In this document: piece after piece, positions 1-6,427 of the stretch
Layout: each line of letters starts with the position of its first letter
How positions within the stretch are numbered: position 1 is the stretch's first letter
From: Chloroflexota bacterium
GTDB taxonomy: Bacteria; Chloroflexota; Dehalococcoidia; SM23-28-2; HRBIN24
NCBI GenBank assembly: GCA_030550295.1
Contig: JAUQPQ010000015.1
Coordinates: forward strand, 1 to 23,112
Reading direction: 5' to 3'
DNA length: 23,112 nt
Position numbers and translations under genes: made by a program
The notes under the pieces: model-generated
Seen by the model: only the letters and a program-made list of their open reading frames with translations
Told to the model about the DNA's origin: nothing
Database searches by the model: none

Positions 1-989
1 GGCGCTATGCCCGCAGAGTGATCCTTGCCCTCGACCCCGATGCTGCCGGGCAAGAGGCAGTGGTGCGGGGCCACCAGACAGTCATGGACACTGCCGACCA
101 AGTACTGCCTGTCCTTACTTGGCGCCGCTCCCTCCAGCTCCAAGAGGTAGTAGGGATAGACCTCCTAGTGGCCCTTCTACCCTCCGGCTACGACCCTGAC
201 CAGCTGATCAGGAGTTCACCAGCAAAATGGAAAGAGATATTGGAAGGCGCTGAACCAGTGCTGGACTTCCGCTTCCGCAAGGCCCAGGAGGGCAAAGACC
301 TGAACGACCCCAAGGCGGCCCGCCAGGTGGTAGACGAGCTTCTGCCTCTTATCGCCTCGGTCCCCGATCCCGTTACCAGGGCCCATTATCTGCAGCGTCT
401 GTCCCGCCTCTGCCATACTCCAGAGGGGGAACTGGCGGAGATGGCCCGTCGCCTGCGCCGTCAGCCCCTAAGAGGGCGCCAAAGTGCCCCTGAAGCAGCT
501 CGCCCAAAGCCTCGGGCCGAGGGCGAAAGGACAGAGGAGATGCTTTTGGCCCTCATCTTGCGCTATCCAGAGCTGAGGCCCCTCGCCCTACACCTACCCG
601 AAAACCTGTTCTGGCAAGAGGCAAACAGGGCCGTCTTTTTGGCGTGGAGATCTACCAGCGACTTAGCCCACCTGGCGCAATCGCTTGCCCCTGAGCTTCA
701 AGTCCATACAGATGCCCTTATTGGCCTTTGGACAACCTTCCCCAAGTTGTGGGATAATGATTATGGCAAGCGCGCCTTCCACGACTTGTGGCGTCGGCTG
801 GAGGAGCGGGCATTGCGGGCCCGGAAGAAGGCTTTGGCAGCCGCCTTCGCCTCTCAGGAGGGACAGTCCCACTTGGCCGAGAAGGCAGCCTTAGTGCTTC
901 AAGGCCAAGGTGCCGAAGACCCCCAAGTACGTCTCCTCCTGGAGGATCTGGAAGTGGGCCGTAAACTGCATGCCAAGCGTTATGAATAA
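1..989 (+). CDS. dnaG: DNA primase DnaG, C-terminal part (5' end outside window)
   Basis: Primase that makes RNA primers for the replication fork. The reading frame is open from base 3 (RYARRV...), so the gene begins before the window; the GTG at base 18 is internal. What is visible starts inside the TOPRIM fold: the LALDPDAAGQEA segment is the metal-binding DxDxxG-type motif of bacterial primases, and GKDLNDPK a little later matches the usual GKDPD-type element. The last ~150 residues, from about the RTEEMLLALILRYPEL segment, resemble the helical DnaB-helicase-binding domain. The zinc-binding domain and most of the catalytic core are missing only because of the window edge. The gene ends 17 bases before rpoD on the same strand, the classic macromolecular synthesis arrangement of primase followed by the primary sigma factor, so the two are probably co-transcribed. 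Identification is from family motifs and context and is secure. Confidence 0.93.
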   Translation, partial: RYARRVILALDPDAAGQEAVVRGHQTVMDTADQVLPVLTWRRSLQLQEVVGIDLLVALLPSGYDPDQLIRSSPAKWKEILEGAEPVLDFRFRKAQEGKDLNDPKAARQVVDELLPLIASVPDPVTRAHYLQRLSRLCHTPEGELAEMARRLRRQPLRGRQSAPEAARPKPRAEGERTEEMLLALILRYPELRPLALHLPENLFWQEANRAVFLAWRSTSDLAHLAQSLAPELQVHTDALIGLWTTFPKLWDNDYGKRAFHDLWRRLEERALRARKKALAAAFASQEGQSHLAEKAALVLQGQGAEDPQVRLLLEDLEVGRKLHAKRYE

Positions 990-1006
990 GGGGTGGTCTT
1001 AAAGTT

Positions 1007-2458
1007 ATGAGAAGGAGAGAAGAAGAGGAGCTGGACCTAGAGTTCCCCTACACCGAACAGGAGGTGCTCAAGGATGTCTCTGCCTCCACGGAGGAGCTAT
1101 CTCCCAGCGATATAAGGGAGGCAGAGCTTGGCGAGGAACACGAGGAGCATGAAGAGATAATAGAAGAAGTAGAGGCGCTCGAAGAAGGGCTAGACGACCC
1201 CGTCCGTATGTACTTGCGGGAGATAGGTCAAGTTAGCCTCCTCACAGCAGACGACGAGAAATATCTGGCCCGCCTCATGGAGGAGGCGAAGTTCGTGGAG
1301 GAGGTGGAGGCCAACCTCCTGCAGCGTGATGGGCGCCCCCCTACTGCCGTCCAGACTGTCATAGCAATGCTCGAGGAACTCGCCCAGCTCCTCCCATACG
1401 TGCAGGTGGTCGCCCAGGAGCTGGGCCTTAATGGCGTGGAGTGGCTAGAAGTGATCCGCCACCCCAAGTTCCGCTCCTGCGTAGATGGGGAACTGGATGC
1501 GGAAATGGCCGCCAAGTTGATGGCCTGCTGTGCACTCGGACGGGAACAGGCGGAGCGGGTGTTGGTGCGCCTCTCAGTGGTCACCCATGTCCTCCTGCAG
1601 GATCTGTTAGACATCGTCCTCCAGTCTGGGGTGGCTACGGACGCCCTCTTGCCTCCCAGCCCCGACCTGGGCCATATCCTGAAACCTCATGAGGCGGCAT
1701 TGAAGGAGCGTCTGCACCGCTTCAAGGAAGAGGGGGACAAGGCCCAGAAACGCCTGACCGAGGCCAACCTCCGCCTGGTGGTAAGCGTGGCCAAAAAGTA
1801 CATCGGCCGCGGCATGCCGCTACTGGACCTCATCCAGGAGGGCAACATCGGCCTCATTCGCGCCGTAGAGAAGTTCGACTATCGCAAGGGCTACAAATTC
1901 AGCACATATGCAACCTGGTGGATAAGGCAGGCCATCACCAGGGCCATAGCCGACCAGGCCCGCACCATCCGCATCCCCGTCCATATGGTGGAGACCATCA
2001 ACAAGCTCATGCGGGTGAGCCGACGCCTCGTCCAAGAGTATGGGCGAGAACCCACCAACGAGGAGATCGGTCGTCATTTGTCGGTGGGGCCCGAGAGGGT
2101 ACGGGAGATCATACGGGTCTCCCAGGAGCCTGTATCCCTGGAGATGCCCATAGGCGACGAGGGGGATTCTCACCTGGGGGACTTTATCGAGGACCAGTCG
2201 ACCGCTTTGCCGGTAGATGCTGCCCTCCAGCAAATCTTGAAGGAACAGGTTAGGGAGGTGCTCTCTACCCTCACCCCCAGGGAACAGAAGGTGTTGGCCC
2301 TGCGGTTCGGCTTAGAAGATGGGAGGAGCCGGACCCTAGAAGAGGTGGGACGGGAGTTTAACGTTACGCGGGAGCGCATAAGGCAGATAGAGGCCAAAGC
2401 CCTGCGTAAGCTACGCCATCCCAGCCGCAGCAAGAAGCTGAAGGGCTTTTTAGGGTAG
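1007..2458 (+). CDS. rpoD: Primary RNA polymerase sigma factor (sigma-70, RpoD/SigA)
   Basis: Housekeeping sigma factor that directs RNA polymerase to -10/-35 promoters. 483 residues. Residues 1-61 are very acidic, with Glu-rich stretches, and stand where region 1.1 would be. Region 1.2 is at ~62-95 (DDPVRMYLREIGQVSLLT). A non-conserved insert of about 150 residues follows (~95-245). Region 2 is at ~248-320 and includes the core-binding NLRLVVSVAKKY, the DLIQEGNIGL segment and the -10-melting FSTYATWWIRQAI. Region 3 is at ~325-405. Region 4 is at ~418-480, with the -35-binding helix-turn-helix (EEVGREFNVTRERIRQIEAKALRKLR). The ATG is preceded by a GGGGTGG ribosome site within the gap after dnaG. 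The complete region 1.2 and long insert indicate the group 1 essential factor rather than an alternative sigma factor. The promoters proposed elsewhere in the window (TATAAT-like -10, TTGACA-like -35) fit its expected specificity. Confidence 0.97.
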   Translation: MRRREEEELDLEFPYTEQEVLKDVSASTEELSPSDIREAELGEEHEEHEEIIEEVEALEEGLDDPVRMYLREIGQVSLLTADDEKYLARLMEEAKFVEEVEANLLQRDGRPPTAVQTVIAMLEELAQLLPYVQVVAQELGLNGVEWLEVIRHPKFRSCVDGELDAEMAAKLMACCALGREQAERVLVRLSVVTHVLLQDLLDIVLQSGVATDALLPPSPDLGHILKPHEAALKERLHRFKEEGDKAQKRLTEANLRLVVSVAKKYIGRGMPLLDLIQEGNIGLIRAVEKFDYRKGYKFSTYATWWIRQAITRAIADQARTIRIPVHMVETINKLMRVSRRLVQEYGREPTNEEIGRHLSVGPERVREIIRVSQEPVSLEMPIGDEGDSHLGDFIEDQSTALPVDAALQQILKEQVREVLSTLTPREQKVLALRFGLEDGRSRTLEEVGREFNVTRERIRQIEAKALRKLRHPSRSKKLKGFLG

Positions 2459-2471
2459 CAGGAGGGGCGAG

Positions 2472-2705
2472 ATGCCTATCTATGAGTACTATTGCCACCG
2501 CTGCCAGAGCCGCTTTGAGCTTTTGCGGCCTATTTCCCGTATGGACGATCCTGCCACCTGTCCTCGTGGGCATGAGGGGGCTCAGAGGGTCCTTTCTCTC
2601 TTCGCTGCCTTCTCATCGGGCGAGGAGGGGACATCGGCCCTGGGGGGCTCTGGCGGGTGTGCTGCCTGCGCTGGGGGCCACTGCGCTACCTGTTCCTTTA
2701 GCTAG
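2472..2705 (+). CDS. FmdB-family small zinc-ribbon protein
   Basis: 77-residue putative regulatory protein of the FmdB/CxxC_CxxC_SSSS type; the biochemical role of the family is not established. The N-terminus MPIYEYYCHRCQ is diagnostic, with Cys8 and Cys11 forming the first zinc knuckle. The second knuckle is Cys30-Pro-Arg-Gly-His34, so the usual second Cys pair is replaced by a C-x3-H pair, which could still bind zinc. The tail is Gly/Cys-rich (GGCAACAGGHCATCSFS), as in many family members. The start has a strong AGGAGGGG ribosome site, 13 bases after the rpoD stop codon, so it is probably the last gene of the dnaG-rpoD transcript. A long frame on the same strand overlapping it (to 2913) is a shadow. 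Confidence 0.9.
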   Translation: MPIYEYYCHRCQSRFELLRPISRMDDPATCPRGHEGAQRVLSLFAAFSSGEEGTSALGGSGGCAACAGGHCATCSFS

Positions 2706-2742
2706 GAAGGCACCGCCATACAAGGACGCTGCTCTAGTTAAA

Positions 2743-2759
2743 GGCCAAATTTTTGGGCC
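2743..2759. terminator. Possible bidirectional hairpin between convergent genes
   Basis: GGCCAAA, a short T spacer, then TTTGGGCC can fold into a 7-bp stem with one bulged G. It sits in the 71-base gap between the converging fmdB-type and DUF1461-type genes. Read on the minus strand the stem is followed by TTTAACT, a weak U-tract; on the plus strand there is no U-run after it. It is the only terminator-like element in the larger gaps. Support is weak and there is no further evidence. Confidence 0.3.
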
Positions 2760-2776
2760 CTCGCCGATATCACGCC

Positions 2777-3568
2777 CTAACCTGAGGGGCGCTCCTGAAG
2801 TTTGTGGAGGGGGAGCCCTGCCTTCCCTTCAACAGCTACCACCGACGGCCTACGTCGCCAAGCGAGGAACGCCCCCGCTGCCAGGGCCAAGACCAACATT
2901 TGGACTGCAGTAGCAAGCCCGATAAGGAGCACCATCTCCAACCAGAACTCCTCGGGAAACATCTGCACCAGGTGGTGGCGTGTCGGGTCTAGACGCCACA
3001 AGTCGTTATTAAATAGGGCCTGGTGCAGGGCCGCCCAGGCTGAATCGAACCCTACGAGCGCAGTGACTGCTATCAGCCCTGCTATCAGTATGGTTAAAGC
3101 GGTGCTAGCCATGATTGCCCAAGCTAGCTGGCGTACCGAGATCTCACGGGCCCACACCACTACGCCTACCACAAACATAAGGACATAGGCCAAAGCCCCC
3201 TCCTGCACGGCATAAAGGCGCCTAAGCAAAGCCTTTACATCGGCCAGGTGGGCCGTTTCCTGTGGGCTAAAAAGGGGCACTATGTTCCCTTGGCCATCCC
3301 TCACCATCAAGGAGAAGACGGTACGGTCGTCGTTAAAGTAACGTATGAGCTCACGGTTGGCCCGCAGCAGCTCCTCTTTAGGCACCCCAGCAAGGGCAGG
3401 AGCGTCGTACTTGCGTACCGAGTAATCGTACAAAGAGGGTGCGTTAAAGGCCACGCGGATGTTAGCGGTAAGAAGGGCTATAGGAAGGGCGATGAGGAAA
3501 AGGCAGAGAGCCAGCAGGTGGATGGGCCCTCTTCCAGGGGGATGCGCGGGGGGCATGGTGATCCGCAA
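2777..3568 (-). CDS. TIGR01906/DUF1461-family integral membrane protein
   Basis: 263-residue membrane protein of unknown function. The order matches the DUF1461 family: an N-terminal membrane helix (~15-40), an extracytoplasmic stretch of about 80 residues, then three helices (~124-140, ~149-172, ~212-237) and a short basic tail. The family-typical loop LHQALFNNDLWRLDP (181-195) followed by LVQMFPEEFW (200-209) lies between helices three and four. The reading begins with TTG, 6 bases after a GGGTGGG ribosome site; an ATG four codons later (base 3556) is the alternative start. It is transcribed divergently from mazG, with about 83 bases between them, and converges on the fmdB-type gene. The polytopic topology is seen in the sequence; the family name is from recognition, and no activity can be assigned. 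Confidence 0.85.
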   Translation of the reverse strand: MRITMPPAHPPGRGPIHLLALCLFLIALPIALLTANIRVAFNAPSLYDYSVRKYDAPALAGVPKEELLRANRELIRYFNDDRTVFSLMVRDGQGNIVPLFSPQETAHLADVKALLRRLYAVQEGALAYVLMFVVGVVVWAREISVRQLAWAIMASTALTILIAGLIAVTALVGFDSAWAALHQALFNNDLWRLDPTRHHLVQMFPEEFWLEMVLLIGLATAVQMLVLALAAGAFLAWRRRPSVVAVEGKAGLPLHKLQERPSG

Positions 3569-3645
3569 CTCTTACCCACCCAGCTCATATGCTAAGCTCC
3601 CCCATGGGGCGGGTCAACAAGGGCTGACTCAAAAAGGCTGGAGAC

Positions 3646-3651
3646 TATACC
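3646..3651 (+). promoter_or_regulatory. Possible -10 box (TATACC) for mazG
   Basis: TATACC lies directly before the first ATG, with CTGACT 16 bases upstream as a possible -35. Transcription would then start near 3658, just before the second ATG at 3661, giving a leaderless or almost leaderless mazG transcript. Two mismatches in each hexamer make this a modest candidate. Confidence 0.35.
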
Positions 3652-4437
3652 ATGGGAGAGATGACACCTAGCGAAGAAGAGCTGCGCACCCTAGAGGGGC
3701 TCCGCCGTATAGTGGCGACTTTGAGGGGACCCCACGGTTGCCCTTGGGACCGGGCCCAAACTCATCAGTCCCTCCGACACTACCTGCGCGAGGAGGCAGC
3801 CGAGGCCTTGGAGGCCATTGAATCTGCAGATGACGAACGCTTGGCAGAAGAGCTAGGGGACGTGCTTCTGCAGGTCTTTTTGCATGCCCAGATCGCCCAA
3901 GAGAGAGGGGCCTTCAGCCTTGAAGACGTGGTCTATGGCATCACCTCCAAGGTAGTGCGTAGGCATCCCCACGTCTTCGGTTCGGCGCACGCAGAAACCC
4001 CTGAAGCAGTGGTGGCACAGTGGGAGGAGTTGAAGCGCCAAGAAAAAGGTGATAAGGCGGAATCGCTGGGCAGCGTCCCCCCAATCATGCCTGCTTTAGC
4101 TCAAGCCCAACTGCTACAGGGCCGTGCAGCACGTAGAGGTTTCTCTTGGCCTTCCCCAGATGGTGCCTGGCAAAAGGTGCTAGAGGAAATGGCTGAGCTA
4201 AGGGAGGCACGTACCCCTCAAGAGCGATTTCATGAGTTAGGGGACCTTCTCTTTGCCATATGTGATCTTGCTCGCCTCTTGAGTGTCGATGCCGAGGACG
4301 CCCTTCTGGCTGCGTGCGGGCGCTTCCGAACCACCTTCCACCGCCTAGAAACGGTGCTCAAGGCCGAGGGGAAATCCCTTGATGGTATGCCCTTGGAAGA
4401 GTTGTTGGCCGCTTGGAAACGGGTGAAGGAGGCATAG
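3652..4437 (+). CDS. mazG: Nucleoside triphosphate pyrophosphohydrolase MazG
   Basis: Hydrolyses (d)NTPs to NMP and pyrophosphate; the family is linked to clearance of damaged nucleotides and control of nucleotide pools. 261 residues, full length, with the tandem arrangement of classic MazG. The N-terminal domain shows LRGPHGCPWDRAQTH (24-38) and the metal-binding EExxE...ExxD pattern (Glu47, Glu48, Glu51 with Glu67 and Asp70), ending in VVRRHPHVFG (101-110). The second, C-terminal domain repeats the pattern at Glu178, Glu179, Glu182 and Glu195/Asp198 (ELGDLLFAICDLARLL). The first ATG has no ribosome site. A second in-frame ATG three codons on (3661) would suit a leaderless message from the TATACC box just upstream. 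The next gene follows after 55 bases with its own ribosome site. With maf further right, this gives the region two nucleotide-sanitation enzymes. Confidence 0.95.
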   Translation: MGEMTPSEEELRTLEGLRRIVATLRGPHGCPWDRAQTHQSLRHYLREEAAEALEAIESADDERLAEELGDVLLQVFLHAQIAQERGAFSLEDVVYGITSKVVRRHPHVFGSAHAETPEAVVAQWEELKRQEKGDKAESLGSVPPIMPALAQAQLLQGRAARRGFSWPSPDGAWQKVLEEMAELREARTPQERFHELGDLLFAICDLARLLSVDAEDALLAACGRFRTTFHRLETVLKAEGKSLDGMPLEELLAAWKRVKEA

Positions 4438-4451
4438 GGCCTCAACCGTGC

Positions 4452-4457
4452 TAAAAT
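4452..4457 (+). promoter_or_regulatory. Possible -10 box (TAAAAT) for the thioredoxin-fold gene
   Basis: TAAAAT lies 35 bases before the chosen ATG, placing a transcript start near 4464 and leaving room for the GGGAGGG ribosome site. No convincing -35 is visible, so read-through from mazG is equally possible. Confidence 0.3.
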
Positions 4458-4492
4458 TGGGCGCAGGATATACGAGACAGGGAGGGCAGATA

Positions 4493-5080
4493 ATGACCCC
4501 AAGCGATCAAGACGTAGTAACTCCAGAGCGTTTCTCTCAGGGTCTCACCTGGGAGCAATGGTTGGCCTCCATCCAGCGGAACAGGGATAAGTTCATCTAT
4601 AACTACGACGAGACTGTTCTCTCCCCTGAGGACGTTGAGGAAGTACGGCGCTTGGTCTCTCTACCCCAGGGGCCGGCTAAGGCTTTGGCCTTGGGGGAAG
4701 ACTGGTGCCCGGACGTCTTCCGGGGCCTTCCAGTGCTAGCGAAATTGGCCCATGCAACTGGCATGGAGCTACGCATCTTCTTCCGTGACCAGAACCTAGA
4801 TATTATGGACAAGTTCCTAAAGGACGGCAAATACCGATCCATACCCACATTCGTCTTCTACACGCGCGACCTCCAGTACATATGTCACTGGATAGAACGG
4901 CCCGCCTTGGCCAACCAGGAGTTAGACTTGCTGGCCCGCATCTTGGATTTACGCCAGACGGATCCCCAACGCTTCCGGGAGGAATATGAGGCCTTCCAGA
5001 GGGGACCCATCTGGGCACGTTGGCGTCAGGAGACGGTGCGGGAACTCGTGCAGCTCCTTAAGTCCTCTGTCCGCGTCTGA
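4493..5080 (+). CDS. Thioredoxin-family protein with single active-site Cys (Thioredoxin_9-like)
   Basis: 195-residue soluble protein with a thioredoxin-like fold. Recognisable parts are a helical N-terminal lead (1-60), the active-site-like LGEDWCPDVFRGLPVL (67-82), the RIFFRDQNLDIMDKFL segment (94-109) and SIPTFVFY (116-123), where Pro118 is the cis-proline position. The CxxC motif is reduced to WCPD, so only the first Cys remains. It therefore cannot act as an ordinary dithiol oxidoreductase; a monothiol or peroxide-type role, or binding without redox chemistry, is possible. The start is placed at ATG 4493 because GGGAGGG sits 5-6 bases before it; a longer reading from GTG 4448 has no ribosome site and would overlap the proposed -10 box. 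It follows mazG on the same strand and precedes archease. The true substrate is unknown. Confidence 0.82.
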   Translation: MTPSDQDVVTPERFSQGLTWEQWLASIQRNRDKFIYNYDETVLSPEDVEEVRRLVSLPQGPAKALALGEDWCPDVFRGLPVLAKLAHATGMELRIFFRDQNLDIMDKFLKDGKYRSIPTFVFYTRDLQYICHWIERPALANQELDLLARILDLRQTDPQRFREEYEAFQRGPIWARWRQETVRELVQLLKSSVRV

Positions 5081-5082
5081 CA

Positions 5083-5088
5083 TATAAT
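5083..5088 (+). promoter_or_regulatory. Consensus -10 box (TATAAT) 12 bases before archease
   Basis: A perfect TATAAT begins 3 bases after the previous gene's stop codon and ends 12 bases before the GTG of archease. Transcription would start about 5-6 bases before the GTG, so the archease-hydrolase-rtcB message would be almost leaderless. No good -35 hexamer is visible at 16-18 bases. Confidence 0.55.
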
Positions 5089-5100
5089 CTTTCCGGAACC

Positions 5101-5526
5101 GTGCAGAAGCGTCCTCCTTTCGAGGTCCTTGAGCATACTGCTGACGTTGGGGTGATAGCCTACGGGCGTACTCCCGAGGAGATGATGGTGAACGCCGCGC
5201 TGGCCATGTTCTCCCTTATGGTGGGGCTGGACCAAGTAGAAGAGAAAGAGGAACGGGAGATAAGGGTCCAGGGACACGACTGGGAATCCCTATTAGTCCA
5301 CTGGTTAGTAGAGTTGCTCTACTATGTCGACGCTGAGGGGATGGTCTTTCGCCGCTTCCAAGTGGAGATTCCCACACCCTACCAGTTACGGGCCTTGGCC
5401 TATGGCGAACGTATGGACAAGGAGCGTCACTCCTTCCACATGGGCATAAAAGGGGTGACACGCCACATGTTGGCTGTGGGCCAAGAAGATGGTACCTGGT
5501 GGGCCAGGGTGATCTTTGATATCTAA
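5101..5526 (+). CDS. Archease, RtcB activator
   Basis: 141-residue protein chaperone that in known systems speeds guanylylation and multiple turnover of the RNA ligase RtcB. The sequence shows the hallmark FEVLEHTADVGVIAYG (8-23), with the conserved His and Asp of the metal site. The central segment has LLVHWLVELLYYVDAEG, and the C-terminal part has GIKGVTRHMLAV followed by WARVIFDI. The GTG start gives exactly the usual family N-terminus. It lacks a Shine-Dalgarno sequence and sits 12 bases after a perfect TATAAT, which suggests a near-leaderless transcript. The RtcB gene is two genes downstream in the same tight cluster, which supports the functional pairing. The family assignment is secure; the pairing with this RtcB is an inference from proximity. 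Confidence 0.95.
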   Translation: MQKRPPFEVLEHTADVGVIAYGRTPEEMMVNAALAMFSLMVGLDQVEEKEEREIRVQGHDWESLLVHWLVELLYYVDAEGMVFRRFQVEIPTPYQLRALAYGERMDKERHSFHMGIKGVTRHMLAVGQEDGTWWARVIFDI

Positions 5527-5530
5527 AGCT

Positions 5531-6427
5531 ATGGCCTATCTCCAGGTTAACGGTTTCCGCATGTGGTACGACGTAAGGGGCTCCGGGTTCCCCATACTGT
5601 TCGTCCATGGGGGCTTTGCCGGTATTCCGTCACGGCTGGAGCCTAAAGACTACCATTGGCTCCAAGACATGGCCTTGGGCTATCGCCTCATCGTATACCA
5701 TAGGCGCGGATGTGGCTGGTCGAGTTGCCCCCAGGGGGGATGGGGCCTAGACCAACAGGTGGAGGACGCTGAGGCCCTCCTTGCTCATTTAGGAATACAG
5801 GAGGCCCATATCGTGGGCAGCTCAGCGGGAGGGCCTATAGCCATCCTTCTTGCCCTTAAGAGGCCGAAGTTGGTGCGCTCCCTCGTGCTAGCTAATACCT
5901 CAGCGCGCCTTCTAGCGGCCGACAGCCCACTATCCCATCTTGTTAGGCGCCAGCTAGAGGCTGTACAAAGGAAAGGCGTCATGGCTGCCTTCCAGACGCG
6001 ACCGCCTGACCTTTCTCTGTCGGTCTTGGTGCCCTGGGAGAGGGAGGCGGCCAAAGCGGCTGGCCTGCTTGAGGAGTGGGAACAGTACGAGGCACGCTTG
6101 ATAGAGGCTGCCTCCTCTTTGCCAGAGGAGGAGAGGGCCCAACTATATAGCGCCGAGGTGCACAACCTGGCTGCTTATCTGGGCCTGGACCTCAGGCCTT
6201 ACTTGGGCCAACTGACCATGCCCGTGCTCATCGTCCACGGCACAGTAGATAGGGTGGTGCCGGTGGAAGCAGCTTATGAGCTCCACAGGGCCAACCCCAA
6301 CTTTAGGCTAGAATTGATAGAAGGGGCGCCCCACGGCATCTTGGGTGCCAGCCAAGAGGCCCGATTGGCAGTAAACCGTTTCTTGCGGGCGGTGGACGGT
6401 TTGAGGGAAGGTGAAAGAGGTGGGTAA
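5531..6427 (+). CDS. Alpha/beta hydrolase between archease and rtcB
   Basis: 298-residue cytoplasmic alpha/beta-hydrolase-fold enzyme, substrate unknown. The oxyanion-hole region is FVHGGFAG (24-31). The nucleophile elbow is G-S-S-A-G with Ser98. The acid is probably Asp240 (IVHGTVDRVVPVE), and the catalytic His is His268 (EGAPHGILG), so the triad appears complete. A cap domain of about 85 residues (~125-210) separates the elbow and the acid. It resembles proline-iminopeptidase or epoxide-hydrolase-like members, but the sequence does not decide the reaction. The gene starts 4 bases after the archease stop codon (ATG chosen; a TTG at 5516 preceded by a GGTGAT site is an alternative overlapping archease). 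It ends 17 bases inside rtcB, so it lies fully inside an RNA-repair cluster. Whether it takes part in RNA repair is unknown. Confidence 0.9.
   Translation: MAYLQVNGFRMWYDVRGSGFPILFVHGGFAGIPSRLEPKDYHWLQDMALGYRLIVYHRRGCGWSSCPQGGWGLDQQVEDAEALLAHLGIQEAHIVGSSAGGPIAILLALKRPKLVRSLVLANTSARLLAADSPLSHLVRRQLEAVQRKGVMAAFQTRPPDLSLSVLVPWEREAAKAAGLLEEWEQYEARLIEAASSLPEEERAQLYSAEVHNLAAYLGLDLRPYLGQLTMPVLIVHGTVDRVVPVEAAYELHRANPNFRLELIEGAPHGILGASQEARLAVNRFLRAVDGLREGERGG

Noticed and set aside
1228..1614. 128-residue open frame on the minus strand inside rpoD
   Set aside because: Ser/Arg-rich composition with no domain; it is the antisense shadow of a confirmed sigma factor gene.
2773..2791. CGCCC...GGGCG hairpin as terminator of the fmdB-type gene
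   Set aside because: No U-tract follows on either strand, and half of it is inside the DUF1461 coding sequence.
2482..2913. 143-residue open frame on the plus strand
   Set aside because: Overlaps the FmdB-type gene in another frame and then runs into the DUF1461 gene; low-complexity Pro-rich tail and no ribosome site.
4448..4492. GTG 4448 as start of the thioredoxin-fold gene
   Set aside because: No ribosome site; overlaps a -10-like box; ATG 4493 has GGGAGGG at correct spacing.
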